Assembly: GCF_004123675.1 (NCBI RefSeq)
Contig: NZ_CP035417.1
Coordinates: 3,835,501-3,899,500, forward strand
Length of the DNA stretch: 64,000 nt
Reading direction: 5' to 3'
DNA from: Leisingera sp. NJS204
Lineage (GTDB): Bacteria > Pseudomonadota > Alphaproteobacteria > Rhodobacterales > Rhodobacteraceae
Under the pieces are notes generated by a model. It was given only the letters and a program-made list of their open reading frames with translations, did no database searches and had not been told where the DNA came from. The position numbers and the translations under genes are program-made. This document shows, piece after piece, positions 52,236-61,982 of this stretch; position 1 is the first letter of the stretch, and each line of letters begins with the position of its first letter.

Positions 52236-53759
52236 ATGTCCGTTATTTTTGCACGCAGCGGCGTTGCAGCGGCAATTTTTGTTGTTTCCGCCCAGGGTGC
52301 CCTGGCCGATTTGAGTGCCCAGGACGTCTGGGCTGACTGGAAAGCGTATCTGACCAGCACCGGTTACACGGTTTCCGGCACTGAAGCAGTTTCGGGCAGC
52401 ACCCTGACTGTCTCCGATGTCTCAATGGTCATGCCGATCCCGGATGAGGACGGCTCCGGCACGGTGAGCTTGCCCGAAATCCAGTTTGTGGAAAACGGCG
52501 ATGGCACCGTCAACGTGCTGCTGCCCGCGGAATTCCCGATGGGTTTTGATTTCACAGCTGAAGGTGAGAGCTTTTCGGGCAAGCTGATCTATGCCCATGA
52601 CGGCACCCCGATGAAAGTGTCGGGCGACGCCGAAAGCATGAGCTATGATTACAGTTCCTCCAAGGTCACCATGACGCTGGACGGGCTGACTGCAGACGGC
52701 GAGGCCGTGCCGGCGGACGTGGCGAAAATTCAGATCGTCATGAACGAAGTTGCGACCAAGACCGATATGAAAATCGCTGGCGCGCGCAACTATGACCAGA
52801 CGCTGACTGCTTCCAGCCTGAGCTATGACATGGGCTTCAACGATCCCGAAAGCAACGGCACAGGCTCTTTCAAAGGCGCGCTGCAGGGGCTGAATTTTGC
52901 CGGCACCAGCACCGTGCCGGCAGGACTGGAAAGCCCCGACATGTCAGCGCTGCTGGCAGCCGGATTTGCCTTTGACGGCATCTTCACTTTTGACAGCGGC
53001 AATGGTTCCGTCTCCGGTGTGGACGGCAGCGAAAACTTCGCCATGGAAAGCAATTCCCAGGGCGGCTCGATCGCGGTGGCTATGGACAAGCAGCATCTGA
53101 CCTATGATGTGTCCCAGACCGGCACCAATGTGAACATCTCCGGTTCCGAGATCCCCTTCCCGCTGGCGCTCAGCATGGCGGAGACCGGATTCAAACTGAT
53201 GATGCCGCTCGCCAAATCCGAGGAAGAGCAGGATTTTGCCCTGGGCATCACCCTGCGCGATTTTGCGGTTCCGGATATGCTGTGGGGCATGGTCGATCCA
53301 ACCGGCCAGCTGCCGCATGATCCGGCCACCGTGGTGCTGGACCTTGCCGGCAAGGGCAAGGTGCTGTTCGACCTGTTCGATCCGGAAGCCATGGAATCGG
53401 TGGAATCCGGCGAAGAACAACCGGGCGAACTGAACGCGCTGACCGTGAAACAGCTGCAGGTCACCGCAGCAGGCGCCGAGTTGACCGGCACCGGCGACTT
53501 CACCTTCAACAATGAAGACCTCGTCAGCTTTGACGGCATGCCTGCCCCCTCGGGCGAGGCTGACCTCAAACTGACCGGTGCCAACACCCTGATCGACAAG
53601 CTGATCGGGATGGGCCTGATGTCCGACAGCGACGCCATGGGCGCGCGGATGATGATGGGCATGCTGGCCGTGCCGGGCGAGGGTGAGGACACGCTGACCT
53701 CGAAGATTGCGATCTCCGAGGACGGCCAGATCCACGCCAATGGCCAGCGCATCAAATAA
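52236..53759 (+). CDS. DUF2125 domain periplasmic protein
   Basis: The 507-residue protein begins with a Sec signal peptide (about residues 1-25, cleaved after QGALA) and continues as a beta-rich acidic, glycine-rich chain typical of DUF2125 proteins in alphaproteobacteria. Repeats of LSYDMGF and DGxxxxG turns suggest a large beta structure. Its function is unknown; the envelope is its likely location. It has its own terminator just downstream. Confidence 0.75.
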   Translation: MSVIFARSGVAAAIFVVSAQGALADLSAQDVWADWKAYLTSTGYTVSGTEAVSGSTLTVSDVSMVMPIPDEDGSGTVSLPEIQFVENGDGTVNVLLPAEFPMGFDFTAEGESFSGKLIYAHDGTPMKVSGDAESMSYDYSSSKVTMTLDGLTADGEAVPADVAKIQIVMNEVATKTDMKIAGARNYDQTLTASSLSYDMGFNDPESNGTGSFKGALQGLNFAGTSTVPAGLESPDMSALLAAGFAFDGIFTFDSGNGSVSGVDGSENFAMESNSQGGSIAVAMDKQHLTYDVSQTGTNVNISGSEIPFPLALSMAETGFKLMMPLAKSEEEQDFALGITLRDFAVPDMLWGMVDPTGQLPHDPATVVLDLAGKGKVLFDLFDPEAMESVESGEEQPGELNALTVKQLQVTAAGAELTGTGDFTFNNEDLVSFDGMPAPSGEADLKLTGANTLIDKLIGMGLMSDSDAMGARMMMGMLAVPGEGEDTLTSKIAISEDGQIHANGQRIK

Positions 53760-53784
53760 CCGTCAAATCCCTGACAGGTTTTGC

Positions 53785-53814
53785 AAAGGGGCTGCTATGC
53801 GCGGCCCCTTTTTT
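53785..53814 (+). terminator. Intrinsic terminator after the DUF2125 gene
   Basis: AAAGGGGC and GCCCCTTT pair around an 11-nt loop and run into a stretch of six T residues. It lies 25 bp past the stop codon. Confidence 0.85.
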
Positions 53815-53881
53815 GCTGCCCGCCCTTGCGGCAAGCCGCCTCACTGGATAGCTCTGGAAAGGAGCAGAACAGAAGGTGCCC

Positions 53882-55228
53882 ATGACCCAGTCCCCCGAAG
53901 CGCTTTGCCACGCCCTGATTGATGCCGCCCGCAAGGCCGGCGCGGATGCCGCCGATGCCATGGCAGCGGAAGGCAGTTCCCTCAGCATTGAAGTGCGGGA
54001 AGGCAAACTGGAGCATGCGGAACGCTCGGAGGGCACTGACCTGGGCTTGCGTGTATTCGTCGGCAAACGGCAGGCGCTGGTTTCATCATCGGATATGCGC
54101 CCGGAGACCATCGCAGCAATGGCCGAACGTGCGGTTGCCATGGCCAAGGAAGCACCTGAGGACCCTTATGCAGGCCTTGCCGATCCATCGCAGTTGGCCA
54201 AGAGCTGGAACCTGGCGGCGCTGGAACTGGAAGATCCCCGCGGCGAGCCGGAGCCTGCTGCCCTGCAATCTGACGCCCTGGCTGCCGAGACCGCTTGCCA
54301 GGAAATCAGCGGCATCACCCAGGTTCAATCCGCAGCAGCCGGATATGGCCGCCACGTTGTGCATATGGCCGCAACCAATGGGTTTTCCGGCGGCTACCAA
54401 CGTACTGGGCGCTCACTCTCTTGCACCGGAATTGCAGGCAGCGGCACAGGTATGGAGCGTGACTACGACGGGGATTCACGCACTTTTCAATCCGATTTGC
54501 GCAGCGCTCAGGACATTGGCGCAACCGCCGGTGAACGCGCGGTTGCCCGGCTGGGCGCCCGCAAGCCCAAAACCGGCAGCTTTCCGGTGCTGTTTGACGA
54601 ACGCATCTCTTCCTCTCTGATCGGCCACTTGCTTTCTGCTGCCAATGGGGCGGCGATTGCCCGCGGCTCCTCTTGGCTGAAGGGGTCATTAGGTGAGCAG
54701 GTTTTGCCCGAAACCCTGTCCATTGTTGAAGACCCGCACCGCCCGCGTATTTCCGGCTCCCGCCCCTTTGACGGCGAAGGGCTGCCGACCCGCAAGCGCA
54801 CTGTTGTTGACAACGGCGTGCTGACCGGTTGGACACTGGATCTTGCCTCGGCCCGGAAACTGGGCCTGGAAAGCACTGGCAACGCCGCCCGCGGCATCGG
54901 CGGCGTGCCCTCTCCCGCGACCTGGAATCTTGCGCTGTCTGAAGGCGAAGCCAGCCGCGAGGATCTCGTTGCGCAGATGGGCACCGGTCTCTTGGTGACG
55001 TCGATGATCGGCTCCACCATCAACCCCAACAACGGCGACTATTCCCGCGGAGCCTCGGGATACTGGGTGGAAAACGGCGAGATCGCATATCCGGTCAACG
55101 AATGCACCATCGCGGGCAATCTGCTTGACATGCTGCGGAGGATCGTTCCCGCCAATGACGCGCGCCGGCACCTCTCGACCGTGGTCCCGTCGCTGCTGAT
55201 CGAAGGAATGACCCTTGCCGGCAACTGA
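53882..55228 (+). CDS. pmbA: TldD/PmbA family metalloprotease subunit PmbA (TldE)
   Basis: The 448-residue protein matches PmbA (TldE): a modified glycine-rich core around SASQ-like SLTNDYSR-type strands and SSTIINPNNGDYSRGASGYWVENGEI-type C-terminal region; here GSTINPNNGDYSRGASGYWVENG is visible. TldD and PmbA together mature peptide antibiotics and degrade short peptides in a nanocompartment-like heterodimer; the HExxxH metal motif belongs to the TldD partner, which is not in the window. AAGG precedes the ATG. Its end overlaps the cysQ-like gene by 14 bp. Confidence 0.88.
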   Translation: MTQSPEALCHALIDAARKAGADAADAMAAEGSSLSIEVREGKLEHAERSEGTDLGLRVFVGKRQALVSSSDMRPETIAAMAERAVAMAKEAPEDPYAGLADPSQLAKSWNLAALELEDPRGEPEPAALQSDALAAETACQEISGITQVQSAAAGYGRHVVHMAATNGFSGGYQRTGRSLSCTGIAGSGTGMERDYDGDSRTFQSDLRSAQDIGATAGERAVARLGARKPKTGSFPVLFDERISSSLIGHLLSAANGAAIARGSSWLKGSLGEQVLPETLSIVEDPHRPRISGSRPFDGEGLPTRKRTVVDNGVLTGWTLDLASARKLGLESTGNAARGIGGVPSPATWNLALSEGEASREDLVAQMGTGLLVTSMIGSTINPNNGDYSRGASGYWVENGEIAYPVNECTIAGNLLDMLRRIVPANDARRHLSTVVPSLLIEGMTLAGN

Positions 55229-56018
55229 CCTTTCCCTGCTTGTGAAAGCGGCGGAACAGGCCGGCGATATTGCGTGCCGTTTTTCCGGTCCCGAAGCCAA
55301 ACGCTGGGACAAGCCCGGCGGCGCTGGTCCCGTGACCGAAGCCGACCTGGCAGTCAATGCTATGCTCGAAGACATGTTGCAGCAGGCACGGCCCGGCTAT
55401 GGTTGGCTGTCGGAAGAAACTGAAGACAATAGCGCGCGGCTGCTGCGCGAAAAGGTCTTCATCATCGACCCGATCGACGGCACCCGCAGCTTTGCCGAAG
55501 GCTCCCGCACCTGGGCGCATTCCATTGCTGTCGCCGACCACGGCGAGGTGACCGCCGCCGTGATCTACCTGCCGCAGCGGGAGCTGATGTATACTGCCGC
55601 CAAGGGCCAGGGGGCGGATTGCAATGGCAGCCCGATTCATGTGTCCCGGACCACAGAACTTTCCAGTTCTGAAGTGCTGGCCGCCAAACCTAACCTGCAG
55701 GCCCATCACTGGCTGGGCGGCACCCCGCCCGAATTCATCCGCAGCTACCGGCCCTCGCTTGCCTACCGGCTGGCCAAGGTGGCAGACGGCCGTTTCGGCG
55801 CCATGCTGACTCTGCGCCCCAGTTGGGAATGGGATATAGCGGCGGGCGATCTGCTGATACGCGAGGCTGGTGGCATCCTTACCGATCAAACCGGCCGCCC
55901 CTTGCGCTTCAACAATCCGCATCCGCGCCTGAACGGGGTGGTTGCCGGAAATCCGGCCCTTCAAAATTCGCTGCTGACGGCACTGGACCCGAATGCGCCT
56001 GGCATCGCTGGACATTAA
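55215..56018 (+). CDS. cysQ: Inositol monophosphatase family protein, CysQ-like
   Basis: The 267-residue phosphatase has the metal-binding set of the family: EETEDN (about residue 66), DPIDGTRSFAEG (about 85-96) and WEWDIAAGDLLIREAGG (about 208-224). The gene order pmbA-cysQ-waaA-lpxK supports a 3'(2'),5'-bisphosphate nucleotidase that removes PAP from sulfate assimilation; inositol-phosphate activity cannot be excluded. The start is a TTG with AAGGA upstream and overlaps the pmbA stop region. Confidence 0.82.
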   Translation: MPATDLSLLVKAAEQAGDIACRFSGPEAKRWDKPGGAGPVTEADLAVNAMLEDMLQQARPGYGWLSEETEDNSARLLREKVFIIDPIDGTRSFAEGSRTWAHSIAVADHGEVTAAVIYLPQRELMYTAAKGQGADCNGSPIHVSRTTELSSSEVLAAKPNLQAHHWLGGTPPEFIRSYRPSLAYRLAKVADGRFGAMLTLRPSWEWDIAAGDLLIREAGGILTDQTGRPLRFNNPHPRLNGVVAGNPALQNSLLTALDPNAPGIAGH

Positions 56019-56128
56019 ACCGGACTGGCTTTAAGCGGCAGCAGCAGCGCTATCGTCATACCCAAATTTTTCACAGACAAGCCCGCATGTTGCAGGTACC
56101 TTGGGCCGGAAATTTCAGATCGAGCCAG

Positions 56129-57322
56129 ATGCAACGGCGAACCGCAGCTCCCAACCGCACTTCCGTTCTGCAGCCCCGCCCCAAAGGAGAGCTGTTGTGG
56201 GTGCACGCGACCACCCCTGAACGCTATCAAGCGCTTTGCGATATCGGCCGCCGCCTAAAAACCCTGCGCCCGGACTTGTCGGTGCTGGCAAGCTGGGAAC
56301 CCGGACTACGGCTGACCGGTACAGTTGGCTGCGATATTCCGATTGGCCCGCTGCCTGAGGACACCCTGGCCGAGGCCCGCGGGTTTTTGAACCATTGGCG
56401 GCCCGACGCTTGCATCTGGACCGGCCCGCCGGCACGACGGGTGCTGCTTCGGCAAATGCGCGAGCGCAGTACCGGGTTACTGCTGGCGGATCTTCTGGAG
56501 GATGAAATGCCCAACCGCACCAGCCGCTGGCTGCCGGACCAGCGGCGGCGGCTGCTGGATGGGCTGACCTGCATCCTGACCCCGTCCAAATCCGTGCAGG
56601 CCCGGCTGACCCGGATCGGACTACCAGCGGAACGGGTGCAACTGGCCGGCAAGCTGCGGGTGTCTGCAATTCCGCCCGGTTGCAATGACGAAGAGCTTTC
56701 TGCCATGCAACAGACCCTTGGCAGCCGGCCGGTCTGGCTCGCCGCCCATACCAAGCTCAGCGAATTGCCCCGTATTCTGGACGCGCATCGCGGCGCATTG
56801 CGGCTGCTGCACCGGCTGCTGCTGGTGGTCGCGGTGGAAGACGGCGCGGATCTTGCAGCAGCCCGCCGCCAGCTGCAAAACAGCGGGCTGTATTTTGCCG
56901 ATTGGGAAGACGGCGGTGAACCCGAGGACCTGACCCAGGTGCTGTTGGCGGGCAGCGAGGATTTGGGATTGTGGTACCGCCTGTCTCCAGCCGCGCTGAT
57001 CGCCAGCAGCCTGGACCCCATGGCCCAGGGCCAGTCGCCTTTGGACGCCGCAGCCTTAGGCTCGGCGCTGCTGCACGGACCGGGTATCCACGCGCATCGG
57101 GACCTTTATGAGAGACTGGCCGCGGCGGGCGCTGCCCAGCCGGTGCTGACCCAATCGGATCTGACCGATGCTGTCATTGCGCTATCCGCCCCGGACAAGG
57201 CCGCCGAAATGGCGCTGGCCGGCTGGCAGAGCGTCACCGAAAGCGCCGCCACAGCCGACATGTTATTGGAGAAGGTCCAGACCCTGCTGGACCAGCGCGA
57301 GGATACCGATGCGGGCACCTGA
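56129..57322 (+). CDS. waaA: 3-deoxy-D-manno-octulosonic acid (Kdo) transferase
   Basis: The 397-residue enzyme adds Kdo to lipid A precursor using CMP-Kdo. The N-terminal half matches Glycos_transf_[23 protein letters not shown] and [12 protein letters not shown], with the usual run through [29 protein letters not shown]. The C-terminal half ([18 protein letters not shown]) has the GT-B fold. It is shorter than the usual 420 and lacks the N-terminal membrane anchor seen in many WaaA proteins. The start is uncertain: ATG 56129 or ATG 56087, both with weak ribosome sites. lpxK overlaps its 3' end, so they are coupled. Confidence 0.8.
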   Translation: MQRRTAAPNRTSVLQPRPKGELLWVHATTPERYQALCDIGRRLKTLRPDLSVLASWEPGLRLTGTVGCDIPIGPLPEDTLAEARGFLNHWRPDACIWTGPPARRVLLRQMRERSTGLLLADLLEDEMPNRTSRWLPDQRRRLLDGLTCILTPSKSVQARLTRIGLPAERVQLAGKLRVSAIPPGCNDEELSAMQQTLGSRPVWLAAHTKLSELPRILDAHRGALRLLHRLLLVVAVEDGADLAAARRQLQNSGLYFADWEDGGEPEDLTQVLLAGSEDLGLWYRLSPAALIASSLDPMAQGQSPLDAAALGSALLHGPGIHAHRDLYERLAAAGAAQPVLTQSDLTDAVIALSAPDKAAEMALAGWQSVTESAATADMLLEKVQTLLDQREDTDAGT

Positions 57323-58310
57323 ATTCTGGCACAAACCGCCGGGAGATTTCGACTACCGGTCAGCTTTGCTAGCACCCCTTGGCTGGGTCTATGCACGCGC
57401 CACCGCTTCCCGGGTCGCCAAAGGCAACCCGATGCGTGCTAACGTCCCGGTGATCTGCGTTGGCAATCTGAATGCCGGCGGCACCGGCAAGACGCCCACT
57501 GTGATCTGGCTGCTGGAAACATTGCGCAACCAGGGGCATGAACCGCATGTTGTGACCCGCGGCTATGGCGGCACGATGGAGGGGCCAGTGCAAGTCTTCC
57601 CTGGCCGCCACAAAGCCGCGCAGACGGGGGATGAACCGCTTCTTCTGGCAGCCTTTGCCGAAGTTTGGGTTGCCAAGGACCGTGCTGCCGGCGTAGGCGC
57701 CGCAGCAGACGCAGGGGCAACCGTCATCGTGCTGGATGACGGATTTCAGAACCCCGCGGTTGCCAAGGACCTGTCACTGATCGTGGTGGACGCGCAGCAG
57801 GGCTTCGGCAATGGCCGCTGCCTGCCGGCAGGTCCATTGCGGGAGCCGGTTGCCATTGGCCTGAAACGGGCTGACGCGGTGCTCTCGCTTGGGCCTGGGG
57901 AGGCCCAGAAGAAATTTGCCGCGGCGTGGGGAAGCCAGCTGCAGGGCTTGCCGCATTTCACTGGTGCGCTGGAGCCATTGCAAACCGGGATGCCCTGGAA
58001 CGGCACACGTGTTCTGGCTTTTGCCGGCATCGGCCAGCCGCAGAAATTTTTCAACACTCTGCGCAGCCTTGGCGCCGATATCGTCCGCGCCGAAGCACTA
58101 GACGATCACCAGCCGCTTTCACCGGCGCTGATGAACCGGCTGGAGAACGAATCCAAGCTGCTGAACGCCCAGCTTGTCACGACGGAAAAAGACGCCGTCC
58201 GCCTGCCGGACAGCTTCCGCTCCAAGGTCATTACCCTGCCTGTGCGGCTGCAGGTTGCAGGAGATGATGGGTTGAAGGAGTTGTTGAAAAAGGCCGCACC
58301 TGAACCCTGA
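57309..58310 (+). CDS. lpxK: Tetraacyldisaccharide 4'-kinase
   Basis: The 333-residue membrane-associated kinase phosphorylates the 4' position of lipid A disaccharide. Walker A is [13 protein letters not shown] (about residues 51-63), preceded by a hydrophobic stretch, and DDGFQNP is the conserved Asp-Asp-Gly-Phe-Gln motif; [11 protein letters not shown] follows in the C-terminal part. The ATG lies inside the waaA 3' end (14-bp overlap), which couples Kdo transfer and lipid A phosphorylation genes. Confidence 0.93.
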   Translation: MRAPEFWHKPPGDFDYRSALLAPLGWVYARATASRVAKGNPMRANVPVICVGNLNAGGTGKTPTVIWLLETLRNQGHEPHVVTRGYGGTMEGPVQVFPGRHKAAQTGDEPLLLAAFAEVWVAKDRAAGVGAAADAGATVIVLDDGFQNPAVAKDLSLIVVDAQQGFGNGRCLPAGPLREPVAIGLKRADAVLSLGPGEAQKKFAAAWGSQLQGLPHFTGALEPLQTGMPWNGTRVLAFAGIGQPQKFFNTLRSLGADIVRAEALDDHQPLSPALMNRLENESKLLNAQLVTTEKDAVRLPDSFRSKVITLPVRLQVAGDDGLKELLKKAAPEP

Positions 58311-58415
58311 CCCCCAGCTCTCGCAGAGGCTGCCGGGAGAGCAATTGCCCGGTTTGCTCTGCCCTGAAAAGCCCAGGCACACGGCCCGGGCCTAAAATTT
58401 TGCTGCAGGAAGAGC

Positions 58416-59087
58416 TTAGCCTTCCAGCTCTGCGTCCAATAGCGTCTTGAACTCTGTATAAGACTGATTGGAAATCTTCTCACCATTCAGGATGAACGAC
58501 GGCGTTGCCTCGATGCCGTGCTCAGTGGCGTTTTCCTGATACCAGGCCACCAGGGTTTGCGCTTTCTCGCCATCCTGCAGGCAAGTTTCCAGCTGCTCAT
58601 TTTCGATCCCCGCCAGGCGGCCGATCTTGCGCAGTTCATCGACAATCTCGGTTGCGCCGCCGGCCCGCGTCCATTCGGACTGGCCCTTGTAGATCAGATC
58701 GGAAATACCAAAGAACTTATCCGGTCCGCTGCAGCGCGCTATCATCGAGGCCCACAGCCCGTAGCGGTCGAAATAGACCTCGCGGTAGATGAACTTCACC
58801 TTGCCGGTGTCAATGTAATCAGCCTTCAGCTTCTTGAAGGTTTCATTGTGGAAACTGGCGCAATGCGGGCAAGTGTAAGAGGCGTATTCGATCAGCGTGA
58901 CCGGCGCGTCCTCGGCCCCCAGCGTCATCTCGGCGATTGTTGAGATGTCCACCTCGGCTTCTTGCGCAACAGCGGCGCCAACCAGCGGGTTCTGCGGCAG
59001 ATTGTTCTGAGTGTTGAATCCCGACAGGGCATAACCGCCCGCAATAACCGCAACCGCGGCAAAGACACCAGACATCAAACGGGTCAT
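58416..59087 (-). CDS. DsbA family thiol:disulfide oxidoreductase
   Basis: The 223-residue exported protein has an N-terminal signal/anchor (MTRLMSGVFAAVAVIAGGYAL) and a thioredoxin fold with the CPHC active site (Cys73 and Cys76, in YASYTCPHCASFH) plus a helical insertion. The cis-proline is in EATPSFILNG. It makes or isomerises disulfides in the periplasm. The ATG overlaps the stop of the DciA-like gene (ATGA), so they are coupled. Confidence 0.9.
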   Translation of the reverse strand: MTRLMSGVFAAVAVIAGGYALSGFNTQNNLPQNPLVGAAVAQEAEVDISTIAEMTLGAEDAPVTLIEYASYTCPHCASFHNETFKKLKADYIDTGKVKFIYREVYFDRYGLWASMIARCSGPDKFFGISDLIYKGQSEWTRAGGATEIVDELRKIGRLAGIENEQLETCLQDGEKAQTLVAWYQENATEHGIEATPSFILNGEKISNQSYTEFKTLLDAELEG

Positions 59088-59611
59088 TTGAACCCCTTTC
59101 CTTGCGTTTTCTGTTTTGTCAGCACGTTCTGCCCCAGGCGTTCCAGGGCAGCACGCAGATCATCGTTTTCCACACCAGCAGCCGCCTGGCTGGCAGCCGC
59201 AGTATCCTGCGGGTCGGGCTGCCGGGGCGCTTGCACTTTGGGGGCATATTTGAATTCCACGCGGCCATCGGAAAATCCCGTCGGTGCCGTTTGCGTGATC
59301 CGCACCTTGGAGATGGCATTGAAGCCATAAACCGCGTTCACCCGCTCACGCAGGCGTTCTTTTTGCATTTCAAGCATTGGCGCATTGGCTCCGGTCGTCA
59401 GCACCGTCAGCGTTGCGCCAAAGGAACCGCGTCCGTAGCCGACGTTCACCGGACGCGCCATGGCAGCGACATCCGGACCGGCGATCTCTTCCCAGTGGGT
59501 CAGCAGCCGCGACACCGCAAAACCGCGGCTTTCCCCCGCTTTGCGGATCTGCTCGTTGAGGAGCTTGGAGGTTCGTGCGAACCCGCGTGTGGTGCTGCGC
59601 CTGAATGCCAT
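59084..59611 (-). CDS. DUF721/DciA-like protein
   Basis: The 175-residue protein has the DUF721 core: LLNEQIRKAGESRGFAVSRLLTHWEEIAGPDVAAMARPVNV and a basic Ser/Arg-rich N-terminus. DUF721 proteins include DciA, the loader of replicative helicase in bacteria lacking DnaC. The C-terminal tail is charged and Gln-rich. It is coupled to the dsbA-like gene downstream. The dciA identity is by family; activity is not shown. Confidence 0.8.
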   Translation of the reverse strand: MAFRRSTTRGFARTSKLLNEQIRKAGESRGFAVSRLLTHWEEIAGPDVAAMARPVNVGYGRGSFGATLTVLTTGANAPMLEMQKERLRERVNAVYGFNAISKVRITQTAPTGFSDGRVEFKYAPKVQAPRQPDPQDTAAASQAAAGVENDDLRAALERLGQNVLTKQKTQGKGFK

Positions 59612-59695
59612 GATCTAGCTTTTGCGTGACTGCCTGCCCTATTGTAAAGAGCCGGAATGCAGGCGCCAGCCAAACCGCGAGCCAAGGAATAACGA

Positions 59696-60760
59696 ATGCG
59701 TGACTTGATCAGTAATTCCGCCGCGATGAGCGGAGACCTGCTTGCGTGGTATGACGTCCATGCCCGCGGTATGCCCTGGCGGGTGGGCCCCGCAGAGCGA
59801 GCGGCAGGCAACCGCCCCGATCCATACAAGGTTTGGCTCAGCGAAGTGATGCTGCAGCAGACCACGGTGGCCGCGGTGCGGGATTATTTTCTTCGCTTTA
59901 CCAGCCGTTGGCCGACTGTAACCGATCTTGCTGCAGCGGCGGACGCCGAAGTCATGGCCGAATGGGCCGGCCTTGGCTACTATGCCCGCGCCCGCAACCT
60001 ACTGAAGTGCGCCCGTTCGGTCGCAGGCGGTTCCGGTGGAGAGTTCCCGGACAATTACGATGACCTGCTCAAACTGCCCGGTATCGGCCCCTACACCGCC
60101 GCCGCCATCGCCTCGATTGCATTTAACCGCCCGGAGACCGTTCTGGATGGTAATGTGGAGCGGGTGATGGCCAGGCTGCACGACATTCACGACCCGCTTC
60201 CCGGTGTGAAACCTGTCCTAAAAGAACGCGCGGCAGAACTGACCCCGTCTCAGCGGCCCGGTGACTACGCCCAGGCGGTTATGGACCTTGGCGCCACCAT
60301 TTGCACGCCCCGTAACCCGGCATGCGGCATCTGTCCCTGGCGCGATCCCTGTGCCTCGCGGGCTGCAGGCACTGCGGCTGAGCTGCCCAAGAAGACGCCG
60401 AAAAAACCGAAACCCACCCGGAAGGGTATCGTTTACCTGGCGAAATCTGCCGACGGCACATGGCTGCTGGAACGGCGGCCAGACAAGGGGCTGCTGGGCG
60501 GCATGCTTGGCTGGCCCGGTTCCGAGTGGAGTGACGCCCCGGGTCCGAACCCGCCTTTTGAAGCGGATTGGCAAGAGCAGGATGGGGAAGTGCGCCACAC
60601 CTTTACTCATTTCCATCTGATCCTGCGGGTGATGACGGCCGAATTGCTTGAAGGTTATAACCGGAATGCAGCGCAGGAACTGATACCACGCCACGATTTC
60701 CGCCCCTCCAGCCTGCCTACGGTAATGCGCAAGGCTTTCGATCTTTATCAAGGCCTCTAA
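59696..60760 (+). CDS. mutY: A/G-specific adenine glycosylase
   Basis: The 354-residue repair enzyme removes adenine paired with 8-oxoguanine. The catalytic Glu50 lies in WLSEVMLQQT, the helix-hairpin-helix and catalytic Asp are in LLKLPGIGPYTAAAIASIAFNRPETVLDGNVERV, and the [4Fe-4S] cluster motif CTPRNPACGICPWRDPC has the standard C-x6-C-x2-C-x5-C spacing. The C-terminal NUDIX-like domain (GIVYLAKSADGTWLLERRPDKGLLGGMLGWPG) recognises 8-oxoG. AAGGAATAACGA precedes the ATG. Confidence 0.95.
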   Translation: MRDLISNSAAMSGDLLAWYDVHARGMPWRVGPAERAAGNRPDPYKVWLSEVMLQQTTVAAVRDYFLRFTSRWPTVTDLAAAADAEVMAEWAGLGYYARARNLLKCARSVAGGSGGEFPDNYDDLLKLPGIGPYTAAAIASIAFNRPETVLDGNVERVMARLHDIHDPLPGVKPVLKERAAELTPSQRPGDYAQAVMDLGATICTPRNPACGICPWRDPCASRAAGTAAELPKKTPKKPKPTRKGIVYLAKSADGTWLLERRPDKGLLGGMLGWPGSEWSDAPGPNPPFEADWQEQDGEVRHTFTHFHLILRVMTAELLEGYNRNAAQELIPRHDFRPSSLPTVMRKAFDLYQGL

Positions 60761-60845
60761 AGAACCCGGCGCCGCTCTTGGGTTTTCAGATGTTAGGGCA
60801 TAGTGTCAGCGCAAACGCGCGCTGATTGATTTGGGAGACACAGGC

Positions 60846-61979
60846 ATGATCGCCCCCGAAACCCTTGCCCGCTGGCAAAGCGCCCTGCCATTCTGGATGT
60901 CTTTTTTGCTATTGCCGCTGGTTTGGGTCGCCGCACTTCATGGTGGTTGGACACTTATCCTGCCGCCGCTGGTAACCTGGCATCTGTTTGCGATGCTGGA
61001 CGGGGCATTCGGGCTGAACCTGGAGAACGCCGACCCGGAAACGCCGGACAGAGATCTCACTTGGTACAAGGCGCTGACCGCAGCTTGGGTGCCCCTGCAA
61101 TTCGTCACGCTGTTCGGATTGATCTGGTACGTCAGCGGTGCCGATCATCTGAGTGCATTCGGCAAATTCGCTGTTTTCTTTGGGGTCGGCGTCGTCACCG
61201 GCGCCGTGGGTATCACCTACAGTCACGAGCTGATGCACCAGTCCAGCCGGGTTGAGCGCTGGCTGGGGGATATCCTGCTGGCTATGGTGATGTACTCGCA
61301 TTTCCGGTCCGAGCACCTGCTGGTGCATCACCGCTATGTCGGCACTCCGCGCGACCCGGTGACAGCCCGCTATAACGAGGGCTTCCACCGGTTCTACCCT
61401 CGGGTTCTGCGGCAATGCTGGCATTCCGCATTCCGCGCTGAACGGGAGAAGCTGGCGAAGAAGAACCGCCACTGGACCGACCGTTCGAACCCGTTCTTCC
61501 GCTACTGGGCGTTGCAGGCCGCGATGCTGCTGCTGGCGATGCTGCTGGGCGGGCTGACCGGGGTGCTTTTGTTTCTGGTGCAGGCCGGGGTCGCCATCTG
61601 GCAGCTGGAGGTGGTCAACTATGTCGAACACTACGGGCTGACCCGCAAACACCTGGGCGATGGCAAATACGAACCGGTGCAGCCACGCCACTCGTGGAAT
61701 GCGGCGCATAAGGCATCGAACTGGCTGCTGATCAACCTGCAACGCCATTCGGATCATCACTACAAACCAAACCGCCGCTTTCCGCTGTTGCAGAACTATA
61801 CTGAAGCCGACGCGCCGCAGCTGCCCTATGGCTACCCGGTGATGACCGTCGCTGCGATGATCCCGCCCTTGTGGCGCCGGGTGATGAACCCGCGGGTGCG
61901 GCGCTGGCGGCAGAGGTATTACCCCGAGATCACCGATTGGCACGCCTACAACAAAGCGCAGACTCCGTTACCCCGGTAG
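60846..61979 (+). CDS. alkB: Alkane 1-monooxygenase (AlkB-like) diiron membrane hydroxylase
   Basis: The 377-residue protein is an integral membrane fatty-acid-hydroxylase-superfamily enzyme with about six hydrophobic helices. The histidine clusters of AlkB are present: HELMHQ, HLLVHHRYVG, and NYVEHYGL followed by QRHSDHHYKPNRRF, together the eight-His diiron site. It hydroxylates the end carbon of medium-chain alkanes or related chains using rubredoxin; no rubredoxin gene is adjacent. GGAGACACAGGC precedes the ATG at 60846. Confidence 0.9.
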   Translation: MIAPETLARWQSALPFWMSFLLLPLVWVAALHGGWTLILPPLVTWHLFAMLDGAFGLNLENADPETPDRDLTWYKALTAAWVPLQFVTLFGLIWYVSGADHLSAFGKFAVFFGVGVVTGAVGITYSHELMHQSSRVERWLGDILLAMVMYSHFRSEHLLVHHRYVGTPRDPVTARYNEGFHRFYPRVLRQCWHSAFRAEREKLAKKNRHWTDRSNPFFRYWALQAAMLLLAMLLGGLTGVLLFLVQAGVAIWQLEVVNYVEHYGLTRKHLGDGKYEPVQPRHSWNAAHKASNWLLINLQRHSDHHYKPNRRFPLLQNYTEADAPQLPYGYPVMTVAAMIPPLWRRVMNPRVRRWRQRYYPEITDWHAYNKAQTPLPR

Positions 61980-61982
61980 GGC

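Noticed and set aside
58311-58415. GGCCCGGGCC palindrome in the lpxK-dsbA gap as a terminator
   Set aside because: It has no usable loop and no flanking T-run, so evidence is too weak for a separate feature.
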